The notes: generated from the letters alone by a model not told the origin. 64,000 bases of DNA from Glaciecola blandensis (GCF_031846165.1 NZ_JAVRIE010000002.1:1-64000); one strand, 5' to 3'. Shown: positions 17,509 to 27,130, numbered from the stretch's first letter. Program-made: numbers and translations.

Positions 17509-18393
17509 TTATTCCTCTTTGAGCAGTATTGCGATTTGCTTCTCTGTTAATCCTGTTTTGTATTTTTCAGGCAAGCGCCAGTCTTCTTCTGTTAACTTTT
17601 GTTTTTGTAAGATATTGAACAAGGTTACTTGTAACTCGATGTAACTGTCTGGTTTTTTTGTATTTGCTTGCGTCTGACTTTCAGCGTTTGCCACTTTCTG
17701 AGGTACTTCACTGGCATCTTGCTTGCTACTCGTTTCCTGGTTTTCCGCACTGTCTTTCAGGCTGACTTTTTCTTTTTCAACAAGGCGCCTTTGGTTTTCT
17801 TTTTTCGCGCGAGCTTGCATGGCCATGGCGCTTCGAGCTGCAATTTCATCGGCCTGCCTGATACTTTGCATTTTCGTAAATACAGCTTTCGCTTGCGCTG
17901 TTAAGCTCAGCTCTATTGGTGCTTCCATTCCAGAGGAAAGGCTATCCATTTCGTTAGCAACCAGCTCCATTGGTTTGCTTTCAGAATTTCTCGTTTGCAT
18001 AGGTGAGGGTGCAAGTAATTCTTCTTGAGTGTCTATCAATGAACTTAGGCTTGTAGGGTTTGATAATACCGCCTGTTCGGGCATATTTTCATGCTGGCCA
18101 ATATAAATAAATACCAATATAAGCACAGAGGCTGCCACGGAACCGCCGTATTGCCAACGCAGCCAAGAATATGGCTTTTTCTGAGTGCTTGTTTGTTTTG
18201 TACCGCCTTGTTGTGTCACTCCTTGCATTATATTGGCCTGCTTTGCTTTTGCCAAAATAGCGTCATCAATAGCAACACTAGGCGAAGACTGACTTTCGCT
18301 TACTTGTTGTTCACGCATCGCTTTTTGATACTGTTTGCTTACCCATGCTTCATCTTCATTCATGGGTTTGTCGTTTGGTGGTGTCTGACTCAT
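17509..18393 (-). CDS. Single-pass membrane protein, probable anti-sigma factor
   Basis: There is no zinc-type anti-sigma motif. The cytoplasmic part (residues 1-75) contains DEAWVSKQYQKAMREQ and AIDDAILAKAKQA, which resemble the short segment found ahead of the membrane helix in proteins paired with ECF sigma genes. One membrane helix follows (YGGSVAASVLILVFIYIG, about residues 80-98). The outer part is low-complexity, rich in Gln, Lys and Glu, ending in a helix (LTEKQIAILLKEE). The start is 13 bases after the sigma gene on the same strand. Anti-sigma function is inferred from position and topology, not from a recognised domain. Confidence 0.6.
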   Translation of the reverse strand: MSQTPPNDKPMNEDEAWVSKQYQKAMREQQVSESQSSPSVAIDDAILAKAKQANIMQGVTQQGGTKQTSTQKKPYSWLRWQYGGSVAASVLILVFIYIGQHENMPEQAVLSNPTSLSSLIDTQEELLAPSPMQTRNSESKPMELVANEMDSLSSGMEAPIELSLTAQAKAVFTKMQSIRQADEIAARSAMAMQARAKKENQRRLVEKEKVSLKDSAENQETSSKQDASEVPQKVANAESQTQANTKKPDSYIELQVTLFNILQKQKLTEEDWRLPEKYKTGLTEKQIAILLKEE

Positions 18394-18406
18394 GTTCCGA
18401 AGCTCC

Positions 18407-19021
18407 TTATGGTTTAAGCCTAATATCGCGCTGGTTTAAGCAAGAACGTAAATTCTTGTATGCTGTTTTTAAGCGACTTTTAGCAGCCTCTAGTCCTACA
18501 TCAAGAATTTGAGCAATATCATTGAGTGATAAGCCAGATTCTTCTCTGAGTAAAAACGAGTCTAATTGATGCTTTGGCAATTTCTCTAAACAATGTGTGA
18601 TTGCTTCAGCTTGAATAGCTCGTTCATGCGCTTGTTGAGGAGTGTCATTTTGAACCGAAGTACTATTGGGTGGATCATTTCTATCTTGAGCATCTTGAGA
18701 CGAATCCTCAATTTCAACTTGATCGTGGTCAGCCATCACAGTACTGACCACTTTTAAATGTCGATGTTGATCGATGACTTTGTTGCGTGCGATGCGGTAT
18801 AGCCACGTCGTAAACTTAGCACTCTGTTGGTAGTTTGAAGCGCTATCAATGACCGCACTCCACACTTCTTGAAATAGCTCTTCAGCCAAATTCTGTTGTT
18901 TTAATTGGCGCAACAAGTAGCGATACACACCGCCCTTGTTACGCTTATATAAAGTCTCGAAGGCTGCAAAATCACCATTTGCATAACGCTTCATCAACAA
19001 TTCATCTGAGAGTTCGTCCAC
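18407..19021 (-). CDS. ECF-type RNA polymerase sigma factor
   Basis: Sigma region 2 lies at about residues 8-90 (DFAAFETLYKRNKGGVYRYL, AEELFQEVW, FTTWLYRIARNKVID). Region 4 is at about 140-195 (LPKHQLDSFLLREESGLS, then IAQILDVGLEAAKSRL). The linker between them is long and acidic with many Gln, Asp and Ser. The start is GTG, directly after the TGA of the VWA gene, with AGGAAG inside that gene's last codons as ribosome site. It sits between the VWA lipoprotein and the probable anti-sigma gene, so all three are one operon. Confidence 0.92.
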   Translation of the reverse strand: MDELSDELLMKRYANGDFAAFETLYKRNKGGVYRYLLRQLKQQNLAEELFQEVWSAVIDSASNYQQSAKFTTWLYRIARNKVIDQHRHLKVVSTVMADHDQVEIEDSSQDAQDRNDPPNSTSVQNDTPQQAHERAIQAEAITHCLEKLPKHQLDSFLLREESGLSLNDIAQILDVGLEAAKSRLKTAYKNLRSCLNQRDIRLKP

Positions 19022-20881
19022 TCACTTCCTCATTTGGCTAAGTCGTTCACTATCCGCACTAACGACATCTCGGGCACTTAGTTGCTCTGCATTTCGCACT
19101 AACTGAATGAACTCACTACGGTAGCCAAACTCATCTTTGCCTTTTGTCTGCAAGGCAGTTTGGGTAATCCACTGATAGTCGATGTTCGCTGCGTATTTAC
19201 TGTTCTTTAAGCGCTGAGCAAAGCTCGCGACTGCGCTTGCAAACTTAAAATCATTACTTTGCTGGGCGAATGTTTTTATATCCCGCTTTTTCACTATCGT
19301 ATCAATTAATTGGCTAGTATCAGAATCAGTTGGTTTATATCGTAGCTTAACATATGCTAATTCGTCGGCGGTGTTATCTGATTCAGTCGCTTTTTTCAGA
19401 CTTGACTCCGAGTTGGTATAGCGGCGTTCATCGTTGAATTTATGTTTGCTATCGCTCAAGGTAATTTCGTACAGCGCCGTCACTTTATGGCCAGCGCCAA
19501 TATCACCCGCATCCACTTTATCATTATTAAAATCTTCGTTAGCAAGTTGGCGGTTTTCATAACCAATCAGACGATATTCCGCCACATTGTCTGGGTTGAA
19601 TTCAACCTGAATTTTGACATCTTTCGCGATCATCTGCATGGTCGATTGTAGCTCGTCAACTAGGACTTTGCGTGCTTCGTTAATTGTATCAATATAAGCA
19701 TAATTACCATTTCCGGCGTCTGCCAACTGCTCCATTAAATGGTCGTTATAGTTACCTTGGCCAAAACCAAGGGTGGTTAGGGCAATGCCTTTTTGCTTCT
19801 TCTGTTTGATTAGGTTCAAGAGTGCATCGTGGTTAACAGTGCCAACATTAAAGTCGCCATCAGTTGCCAGGATAACTCTATTCACCCCCCCTTTAATAAA
19901 GGCTTTCTCTGCTAATTGATAGGCTTGTTCTATGCCTGCTGCACCGTTGGTTGAACCGCCAGCACTGAGTTTATCCAGTGCTTGTTGAATCGCTAGCTTG
20001 TTATTGCCATCAGTTGGCTCGAGCACCACGCCTGATGCGCCGGCGTAGACAACAATAGACACTTTATCTTTACTGTTAAGTTGATTGGTCAACATGGTGA
20101 GAGAGCGCTTTAACAGTGGTAACTTGTTTGTTTGGTTCATTGAGCCAGAAACATCAAGTAGAAATACTAAGTTGCTGCCTTTCGATTCACTCAGTTCGGC
20201 TTGATAGCCCTTTAGCGCAATTCTGAGAATGTGGCGCTCGCTATCCCATGGCGCTTCAGAAACTGCTGTGTTAACACTAAACGGCGTATCGATTGTCTGA
20301 GGAGCCTCATATTGATAGTCGAAATAGTTGATGAACTCTTCAATTCTTACCGCGTCAGCCGGTGGCAAATAGCCCTGATTTAACATGCGTCTTGTGTTCG
20401 TATAGCTGCCAGTATCAACGTCGATAGAAAAGGTTGAGACTGGCTCCAATGCACTTATCTTCACCTCGTTAATTTCGGGCGACTCATACTTCTCACCATT
20501 GCTTGGTGTTGCCTGCCATTGCACATCTTTATCAAACTCTGGTGGCATTGGGCGAGAAACCATTTTCATGAACGCTTGTTCTTGCTGCGGTGCGGAGCGC
20601 ATGATCGAAGCGATATCTCGGGTTCTGTTTGCCTCAGCTCTTAATGCCTTTTGTTTTTGTTCATGTGCGCGCGCTGTTTGTTCAGCTTTAGCCGCTTGTT
20701 CTTTTTCCTGAATTTGCTGAGTAGACTTGTCTTCAGGTGCTGCACAAGCGCTCAAAAATACGATTGCTGCGCTGGTAGCCGCTACCAGAACGCTTCGTTT
20801 AAAGCGCACAGGATAAGGTCTTGTTTGATTAATGCTAGCTAGATTCTTCTGTGTATTTAGCAGTCGGTGTTGTTTAGTCAT
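19022..20881 (-). CDS. VWA-domain lipoprotein (YfbK-like)
   Basis: A lipoprotein signal ends in LSAC about 45 residues in, followed by a charged Gln/Lys/Glu/Ala coiled segment. A region before the VWA domain has VSTFSIDVDTGSYTNTRR, typical of YfbK-type proteins. The VWA domain carries the metal-binding FLLDVSGSM near residue 244 and ATDGDFN further on. The ATG at 20881 is chosen because AAAGG lies 9 bases upstream; that AAAGG touches the alternative ATG at 20890 and could not serve it. It is the first gene of the sigma operon. It may act as an envelope sensor or partner for the sigma system (inference). Confidence 0.88.
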   Translation of the reverse strand: MTKQHRLLNTQKNLASINQTRPYPVRFKRSVLVAATSAAIVFLSACAAPEDKSTQQIQEKEQAAKAEQTARAHEQKQKALRAEANRTRDIASIMRSAPQQEQAFMKMVSRPMPPEFDKDVQWQATPSNGEKYESPEINEVKISALEPVSTFSIDVDTGSYTNTRRMLNQGYLPPADAVRIEEFINYFDYQYEAPQTIDTPFSVNTAVSEAPWDSERHILRIALKGYQAELSESKGSNLVFLLDVSGSMNQTNKLPLLKRSLTMLTNQLNSKDKVSIVVYAGASGVVLEPTDGNNKLAIQQALDKLSAGGSTNGAAGIEQAYQLAEKAFIKGGVNRVILATDGDFNVGTVNHDALLNLIKQKKQKGIALTTLGFGQGNYNDHLMEQLADAGNGNYAYIDTINEARKVLVDELQSTMQMIAKDVKIQVEFNPDNVAEYRLIGYENRQLANEDFNNDKVDAGDIGAGHKVTALYEITLSDSKHKFNDERRYTNSESSLKKATESDNTADELAYVKLRYKPTDSDTSQLIDTIVKKRDIKTFAQQSNDFKFASAVASFAQRLKNSKYAANIDYQWITQTALQTKGKDEFGYRSEFIQLVRNAEQLSARDVVSADSERLSQMRK

Positions 20882-21065
20882 GATAGTCATCCTTTGGTTA
20901 GCTTAATTCACAATCCACCCCTTTATTTGTTTACAGTGAGGTATGGATTTTATGTGCTTCTTATTGCTTACCAACGGATGAGTTTTACAAAAGGGTTTTT
21001 TATTTTTCGGTGGGGCGAAGATAAACCTATAGTGTGCTATTAAACTTATGATAGTCCCAGGGCGC

Positions 21066-22283
21066 TCATTGTAATTGAGGCAGATGTTTCTCGAAAATGG
21101 CTTGTATGGTTTTCTTAGTCAGCGGTTTAACAACATAACCTTTAGCACCATTTTTTAGTGCTTCAGCCACTATTTGCTTTCTCTTGCTACCGGTCAGCAT
21201 AATAATAGGAGTGTCATAATTTAAATGACCCTCCGTTTTTGTTTGCGACATTATATAAATGCCGTTTGTATCCGGTAAACTGATGTCCATTAAAATTAAA
21301 TCATATTTTACGCTGCTGAGGCTTGCTAAAGCCCGTCTTCCAGATACGGCAAGCTCGGTTTTTGTGTTTAATGAACTTAGCAGCCTCACGGTTAATTTTT
21401 GACTGATCAAATCATCTTCAACTAACAAAATTCGTATTGCCGACTGCTTGGTGTTGGGGTCATCTTGCGCATTGATATCTTGCTGATAAAGGCGATTAAA
21501 TACTGGCGTGGGTTCATCTGACTTTGCAGTGTCTGTTTCATCTTCAGCGTTTCCTGAGGCGCCAAAAGTGATGGTTTTTTCAAGCAATGAAATGGCCTTT
21601 GCTTGCAATTCCAGTAGTTTTGGGCGAATTTCATTTGAACGTATTTGTTTGAGCGTTTCTTGTAGTTTATTCAGATCAAGGTCGACCGCTTGATGTTGTT
21701 GGATTTTTTTATCAGCTTGGTTCAAACAAGTCTCAATATCTTCAATTGAGCTTTTGAATGACAACTCAATTTGATTTTTATCTTCTAGTAACCGAGACAT
21801 AAGAGCAGCGAATTCTTCACTTACATTGTTCGTTAGTCTTTTACTGAGCTGTTCTTCACGCATGGACGGTAGCGATACGCCTAACTCCAACAATAAGTGC
21901 TCGATAATGAGGACGATTCTATTCGCTTCATACAGAGGTCTGGCAATCAAATAGTCGTCAATTGCATTGCATCGATGTGCTTCAAAGGCATCAATTTCTG
22001 ATTTAAGTGGTATGAGAGAAACCACCTTGTGTTCACAAACGGTGTAGTCTTTTACTGCGTCCAATGACCGATAGTAATTGAGCATGCTTTCTTCGAGATT
22101 ATCACCCGTCATCAAGAAAACAGTGGGCGTGTTTTTGGTCGTGAGATGACGACATAACTCTTTTAAACTGCGACATGCTTCACAGTTTTCGAAGTACTGC
22201 TTAATTTTTTCAAACATGACCTTATCATTTTCCATGTCGGTCACATACAGCACTATTTTGTAGTCTTTAATCGTCGATTTCAT
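21066..22283 (-). CDS. Response regulator with N-terminal pseudo-receiver and C-terminal receiver, no DNA-binding domain
   Basis: From the ATG at 22283 the first 130 residues look like a receiver fold without its phosphorylation site. A helical, coiled-coil-like middle follows (FKSSIEDIETCLNQADKK). The C-terminal domain is a true receiver: ILLVEDD, phospho-acceptor Asp near residue 333 in LILMDISLPD, and the conserved Lys in VVKPL. No output domain is present. It starts inside the last codons of the hybrid kinase gene (17-base overlap), so it is the obvious partner for that kinase's HPt domain. An alternative start at 22307 would add eight residues. Confidence 0.85.
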   Translation of the reverse strand: MKSTIKDYKIVLYVTDMENDKVMFEKIKQYFENCEACRSLKELCRHLTTKNTPTVFLMTGDNLEESMLNYYRSLDAVKDYTVCEHKVVSLIPLKSEIDAFEAHRCNAIDDYLIARPLYEANRIVLIIEHLLLELGVSLPSMREEQLSKRLTNNVSEEFAALMSRLLEDKNQIELSFKSSIEDIETCLNQADKKIQQHQAVDLDLNKLQETLKQIRSNEIRPKLLELQAKAISLLEKTITFGASGNAEDETDTAKSDEPTPVFNRLYQQDINAQDDPNTKQSAIRILLVEDDLISQKLTVRLLSSLNTKTELAVSGRRALASLSSVKYDLILMDISLPDTNGIYIMSQTKTEGHLNYDTPIIMLTGSKRKQIVAEALKNGAKGYVVKPLTKKTIQAIFEKHLPQLQ

Positions 22284-24843
22284 TGCGGATCCAATTTTTG
22301 ATGTCAATTAAAGAGTCGTCGAGTTGTTTTTTCACCTGCATAAACAACTGACCTATTTCCTCGGCATTGCCGGTTTTGCACAAGTCTTCTAGTTTTTCGC
22401 AACTCAAAAACATGGGATGATTTCCCGCAACTTTCGCGCTGCTTTTCATACTGTGTGCAGTTTTACCAGCTTGAGAAAACTTACCTGAGCTAATCTCGTA
22501 CTCCAATTGAATAACAGATTGCTCAATGTTGTCCATATACATTTTTAGGAAATCAGCGATCTCCCCAACATCAGATTCGTCCAGTATTTCATGGATGACT
22601 GATATATCAAAAACACTCTTTGTGTCCCATGCAAAGTCAAGCTCTTCAAAAGAGGCAGTATCGTCGATTTCAAGGCTAGTTGTGGTCTCTATTGCTTTAT
22701 CTTCGCCGTTTTCTGGACTTACCAAACCTATCAGTGCGTGCAGCTTTGTCACGGAAATTGGTTTCATGATGATTTTATCGGCACCCGCCTTGTTGCATTC
22801 ATACTCGCAGTCTTCAGTTTTATCTGCAGTAAGAACAAACATCTTATTGGGTGGTAATCCATAGCTTGATTCATAGGATCTCAGTGTAGAGATGAGCTCT
22901 GCACCAGACATGCCTGGCATTTGATAGTCAGTGATAACCACATCAAACTCATGCTTTTGCCAGCACTCAAGAGCTGAGTGTCCATCGTGGGCAAAGTGTG
23001 CGTTTAAGCCTAAGGCTTTTGCTTGTTCTTTAATGACAAATAAATTGTTTGGGTTATCTTCCACAAACAGTATCGAGGTGTGTGTATGCTCAAAAAGAGT
23101 ACTTGTATCGACAGTTTTAGTAGACGAGTTATCTTGGCTCGTTCCACTTTGTAAGCAATGTACGATTTGGTTAAGTAGCAATGGACTTCTATTTACAATG
23201 GCTGAACTTGAGCCACCCAAAGAGTAGGGGTTTGATCCCAAATGGAAAAGACTGTTTTGCGGCTCGCCATGGTGGATTTCTTTGTTCGTTATAATTACCT
23301 TGTTTGCGCTACTGATATCTTCAATATTTTCAATAAATACGAATTCGCTATCAAAATAAGGCTGATATTTTTGCAGTGAGTCATAGAATTTAGCGTCGTC
23401 AGTTAACAGTGTTTTCGAGCAATCCAAGGTTTTTTGTAAACTCTGCTTAAAGGGCTCATCGTCTGTATGAAGTGGCAGCGTGACAGAAAACTGTGTTCCT
23501 CTTCCTAACTCACTATCCACTTCAATTTTGCCCTCCATTAAGTCACAAATTTGTTTACAAATACTTAAACCCAAGCCACTTCCACCGAAGGTGCGGTGTA
23601 TGTCAGTTGATGCTTGTGAGAAGCTTTCGAAGATGGTTTCTTGTTTGTCACCTGCAATGCCGATCCCATTATCTGTAACGCTTAACAAGAATGATGATTC
23701 TGAATTTTTTTCTATGCTAATTGAAACGTGACCATGTTCGTTTGGTGAGAACTTAATTGCATTGCTGATCAGGTTGTTGAGAATTTGCGAGATTCGAATG
23801 TCATCTACTTCAATATGAGTGGGTAATTCAGGGTCAATAAATAAAGATAAGTGAACCCCCTTGTGTTCGCACAGTGCAATCTGATCAAGCGCTATTTGCT
23901 CAAACAGAGGGCGCACCTCACACCGAACCTTAGACAAGCTGACTTTTTCAGCATCGAACTTAGTGAAGTCGAGTACGTCGTTCACTAAGCGAAGTAGATG
24001 GTCAGCACTGCTTGATAGTCTTGATATGTATTCGTGTTTTGCGAATTGAGGCTCTAATGCACAAAGATCTAAAATCCCGATCATCGCATTCAGCGGTGTT
24101 TTCACTTCATGACTCATTGCTGCCATAAAGCTGCTCTTAGCCTTACTTAGGCTGAGGGATTCCGTATAAGCAAGTTCAAGCTGTTCATGTAAAAACATAA
24201 TCGAAGATTCATCGATAAACATACAAATCCGTTCACCAGCTTCAGATACGGTATCTCGGTATTCAATATATCGACTATCTGTATTCTTAAACGAAAAGTT
24301 AATCGCTTGTTTTTGTTTCAATTTTCGTTTGAGTAACCTGCCGAATGCTTTTGCTCGCTTTGGGTTCTCTGACAGCACTTGTTCCGCTATGAGCGTAAAC
24401 AAATTTCCGATTCTTTGACCTTCTACGGTTGGCCTTTCTAAATAGGAAAATAGTTGGAACAGAGTATCATTGCAAAAATCAATATAGCCAAACTCATCAA
24501 CTATTAAGACAGCTTCACTCATTCGATGAAGGGCCTTCACCATCGCGTTATAGCGCTTTCCTTGCTCAACTGGCGCTGAACTACTCAAAGACACTAGGTA
24601 TGTTTGCTTTTGTGTTTCTATCGCCCGAAAAGACGTGTTCGCAATCGGGCTTGCGCCCTCATGGATAGCGTTTTGTAAAGAATCTCTCACAGTATTGATG
24701 AGCTCTGAGAGCTTGACATCACCCAGGTTTAAGCCGAGTAGGTGAGTGTTGATGTGGCACAGTTTGTCTGGGCCCAATAGCAGTGCTGGACCAGGTAAGG
24801 ATTCACAAAAACTGATTGCTTGCTCACTAAAATGATTTGGCAA
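22267..24843 (-). CDS. Hybrid sensor histidine kinase (PAS-HisKA-HATPase-REC-HPt)
   Basis: The protein has 858 residues and no membrane segment. A PAS-like region lies at about 95-220 (AVLIVDEFGYIDFCN). The H-box AMSHEVKTPLNAM holds His245. The ATP-binding domain has NAIKF, DNGIGIA and GGSGLGLSI at 360-430. The receiver at 590-710 has VEDN and Asp639 (VITDYQMPG). The HPt domain at 750-850 has His797 (TAHSMKSSAKV). This is a complete four-step phosphorelay of the BarA/ArcB type with the final receiver on the next gene. The signal is unknown; lack of transmembrane helices points to a cytoplasmic cue. Confidence 0.93.
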   Translation of the reverse strand: MPNHFSEQAISFCESLPGPALLLGPDKLCHINTHLLGLNLGDVKLSELINTVRDSLQNAIHEGASPIANTSFRAIETQKQTYLVSLSSSAPVEQGKRYNAMVKALHRMSEAVLIVDEFGYIDFCNDTLFQLFSYLERPTVEGQRIGNLFTLIAEQVLSENPKRAKAFGRLLKRKLKQKQAINFSFKNTDSRYIEYRDTVSEAGERICMFIDESSIMFLHEQLELAYTESLSLSKAKSSFMAAMSHEVKTPLNAMIGILDLCALEPQFAKHEYISRLSSSADHLLRLVNDVLDFTKFDAEKVSLSKVRCEVRPLFEQIALDQIALCEHKGVHLSLFIDPELPTHIEVDDIRISQILNNLISNAIKFSPNEHGHVSISIEKNSESSFLLSVTDNGIGIAGDKQETIFESFSQASTDIHRTFGGSGLGLSICKQICDLMEGKIEVDSELGRGTQFSVTLPLHTDDEPFKQSLQKTLDCSKTLLTDDAKFYDSLQKYQPYFDSEFVFIENIEDISSANKVIITNKEIHHGEPQNSLFHLGSNPYSLGGSSSAIVNRSPLLLNQIVHCLQSGTSQDNSSTKTVDTSTLFEHTHTSILFVEDNPNNLFVIKEQAKALGLNAHFAHDGHSALECWQKHEFDVVITDYQMPGMSGAELISTLRSYESSYGLPPNKMFVLTADKTEDCEYECNKAGADKIIMKPISVTKLHALIGLVSPENGEDKAIETTTSLEIDDTASFEELDFAWDTKSVFDISVIHEILDESDVGEIADFLKMYMDNIEQSVIQLEYEISSGKFSQAGKTAHSMKSSAKVAGNHPMFLSCEKLEDLCKTGNAEEIGQLFMQVKKQLDDSLIDIKNWIRNEIDD

Positions 24844-24951
24844 TATTCACTTCTTTGTCAGTGCTCAATATTCTAATATGGGCAACACGTGATATACATT
24901 AACTTATACAAGATGATGGGTTTCTGCAACTTCCTGACTTGATTGAACTTG

Positions 24952-25701
24952 TCACTCTACTATCACTACTTTTCCAGAGAAGGCCTGAACACCGATGGCT
25001 TGCTGTGTGACAAAGCGCTCAATATCTTTGCCAGACGCACTAACGGAGTCACTTTGCCAAACGGCTACTTTTGTTGATGCCATGAAACCAAATGGCAGTG
25101 GCATTTCCTGTGTATTAAAGGAGAAATTCAATGCGATATATGCTCGCGCGCTACCATTTTGTCTCGAATATGCAAATACGCCTTCAGCGTTGTCGGCGTA
25201 ATATACTTCCAACCCTCCGTTTTCTAATACAGGCATGGTCTCGAGTAAATGCTCTAAAGAAGCAATGTATATAGCCTCGTCAGCGGCTTGCTTTGGATCA
25301 TAAGGGCTCACTTGTTGAGATATACGATGTAACTCTTTCTTCCCGTAGGTGGTCGCGAGCTGAAACAAAAGTAACTTATACCGATTGTACTGGCGTTCTC
25401 TTTTCGCGTTATTTTCCGACAGCGCGGGCGTCAATACTTCGGAGTTCTTATATGCTTTAGCACCTAGCCATGCTTGACTATTCTCATTGACTAAACTTTG
25501 TAATTGTTCGGCAATACTTTGCACATCAATGGTCTCGCTATCGCTGATGATAGTGCTAGTCATAAAACTCGACCAAGCCATTCTATATTCTTCTTTAGGT
25601 ACTTTTGAGCTCGTATTATTGCCCTGAATACTTGGGCTGCATGCACTGAGTGATAAGCTAAGTATCAGTAGGTAAGTTTTTATAATGAAACTGTGCGGCA
25701 T
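24952..25701 (-). CDS. Lipoprotein resembling the C-terminal part of a GH13 alpha-glucosidase
   Basis: A lipobox LSAC lies at residue 18-21. The rest resembles only the end of a GH13 enzyme: a helix rich in Leu (RYKLLLFQLATTYG), a spacer SPYDPKQAADEAIYIASLEHLL, then MPVLENGGLEVY, EGVFAYSRQNG and AYIALNFSFN, which match the layout of the last barrel helix and C-terminal beta domain. The expected Asn-His-Asp site reads AYKN, and the other catalytic residues are absent because the barrel is missing. It could be a decayed enzyme, a carbohydrate-binding lipoprotein or chance likeness. It is transcribed alone, divergent from purT. Confidence 0.5.
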   Translation of the reverse strand: MPHSFIIKTYLLILSLSLSACSPSIQGNNTSSKVPKEEYRMAWSSFMTSTIISDSETIDVQSIAEQLQSLVNENSQAWLGAKAYKNSEVLTPALSENNAKRERQYNRYKLLLFQLATTYGKKELHRISQQVSPYDPKQAADEAIYIASLEHLLETMPVLENGGLEVYYADNAEGVFAYSRQNGSARAYIALNFSFNTQEMPLPFGFMASTKVAVWQSDSVSASGKDIERFVTQQAIGVQAFSGKVVIVE

Positions 25702-25805
25702 ATTTTGATCGAGTTTAATCAGGTGTAGTATTAAGTTTTGATACGCAACAAACTCTCAATTAGGCTCATAGTGCTGAGCGCCCAAATTAATTAAAAAGGA
25801 TCGTC

Positions 25806-26987
25806 ATGACAAATATTGGTACCCCATTTTCTTCAACAGCAACGAAGGTCATGCTATGTGGCGGCGGTGAGTTGGGTAAAGAAGTGGTGATTGAATTAAA
25901 GCGTTTAGGTTGTGAAGTGATTGTGTTGGATCGTTATGAAAATGCCCCAGGTATGCAGGTGGCCGATCGCAGCTATTGTATTTCAATGCTCGATGGTGAC
26001 GCGCTACGCAAGATTGCCTTAGAGGAAAAACCAGACTTTATTGTTCCCGAAATTGAAGCCATTGCCACACAAACCTTACTCGATTTAGAGGATGAAGGCT
26101 TTCATGTGGTTCCGTCGGCTAAAGCGGCGCACTTAACTATGAATCGTGAAGGGATCCGCCGTTTGGTTGCTGAGGACTTAGGCCTGCCAACTTCTCAATA
26201 TGCTTTTGCAGATAACTATGACGACTTTGTATCAGCGGCTGATAGCATTGGCTTTCCATGTATTATTAAACCCATCATGAGTTCATCAGGAAAAGGACAA
26301 TCTTTTGTTAAAGACCAATCTGAACTTGCACAAGCTTGGAAATATGCACAAGAGGGTGGTAGGGCAGGTAAAGGAAAAGTCATCATTGAATCGGTTGTTA
26401 ATTTTGATTATGAAATTACCTTGCTGACCATTTGTCATCAAGGTGGTACATCCTTTTGCGAGCCTATCGGACATCGCCAAGAAGAGGGTGATTATCGTGA
26501 ATCATGGCAGCCACAACAGATGAGTGATGCAGCTTTGGCATTATCAAAAGAGATTGCGAGTAAAGTGACTCAAGCGCTGGGTGGAAAAGGATTGTTTGGT
26601 GTTGAATTATTTATCAAAGGTGATGATGTTTTCTTTAGTGAAGTATCGCCAAGACCTCATGACACTGGCATGGTCACGCTTATTTCTCAAGACTTATCTG
26701 AATTTGCTTTGCACGCCAGAGCATTCTTAGGATTGCCAATCCCGAACATTCATTTCCATGGACCGTCGGCGTCAACAGCGTTATTGGTAGAAGGAAATTC
26801 GACACAAGTGAGCTTCGGAAACTTAATTGAAGCTCTCAGTGTAGCCAATACCGACCTTAAATTATTTGGTAAACCAGAAGTTGCTGGGCGTAGGCGAATG
26901 GGGGTCGGATTGGCGCGAGCTGAGAGTGTTGAAGCCGCGATCCGTTTATCAACACAAGTAGCGGATGCAGTAAAAATTACGCTCTAA
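25806..26987 (+). CDS. purT: Formate-dependent phosphoribosylglycinamide formyltransferase (GAR transformylase 2)
   Basis: This ATP-grasp enzyme adds formyl from formate to GAR in the third step of purine synthesis, without folate. The sequence follows E. coli PurT closely: GELGKEVVIELKRLG near the start, VPEIEAIAT, MNREGIRRL, IKPIMSSSGKGQS (ATP-binding loop), ESWQPQQMS and FSEVSPRPHDTGMVTL. Length is 393 residues, the family norm. The gene stands alone, divergent from the small lipoprotein gene, with AAAAGGA ahead of the ATG. No PurR-like operator is obvious upstream. Confidence 0.96.
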   Translation: MTNIGTPFSSTATKVMLCGGGELGKEVVIELKRLGCEVIVLDRYENAPGMQVADRSYCISMLDGDALRKIALEEKPDFIVPEIEAIATQTLLDLEDEGFHVVPSAKAAHLTMNREGIRRLVAEDLGLPTSQYAFADNYDDFVSAADSIGFPCIIKPIMSSSGKGQSFVKDQSELAQAWKYAQEGGRAGKGKVIIESVVNFDYEITLLTICHQGGTSFCEPIGHRQEEGDYRESWQPQQMSDAALALSKEIASKVTQALGGKGLFGVELFIKGDDVFFSEVSPRPHDTGMVTLISQDLSEFALHARAFLGLPIPNIHFHGPSASTALLVEGNSTQVSFGNLIEALSVANTDLKLFGKPEVAGRRRMGVGLARAESVEAAIRLSTQVADAVKITL

Positions 26988-27042
26988 AAAGCAATGCTAA
27001 AACCAAGGTCCTAAACAAAGGCCGAAAACCAAACGCTAAAAA

Positions 27043-27072
27043 AGCCCAGCAGGTGAAAGCACATGCTGGGCT
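27043..27072. terminator. Bidirectional intrinsic terminator
   Basis: A 9-bp stem AGCCCAGCA (27043-27051) pairs with TGCTGGGCT (27064-27072) across a 12-base loop. It lies between the convergent purT and DUF945 genes. An A run on the left gives a T run for the minus strand, and ATTTTCT follows on the plus strand. Confidence 0.8.
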
Positions 27073-27130
27073 GAGATTTTCTACTGACTATCCGCTAACA
27101 ACAATGCTGTTTAGCTATGTGACGTGTCAC

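Noticed and set aside
20891..21065. ECF-sigma-type autoregulated promoter ahead of the VWA gene
   Set aside because: The gap is AT-rich with several loose candidates; no -35/-10 pair is convincing without data on this sigma factor's recognition sequence.
25702..25805. Possible PurR operator before purT
   Set aside because: No palindrome close to ACGCAAACGTTTGCGT; the ACGCAA half-site has no partner.
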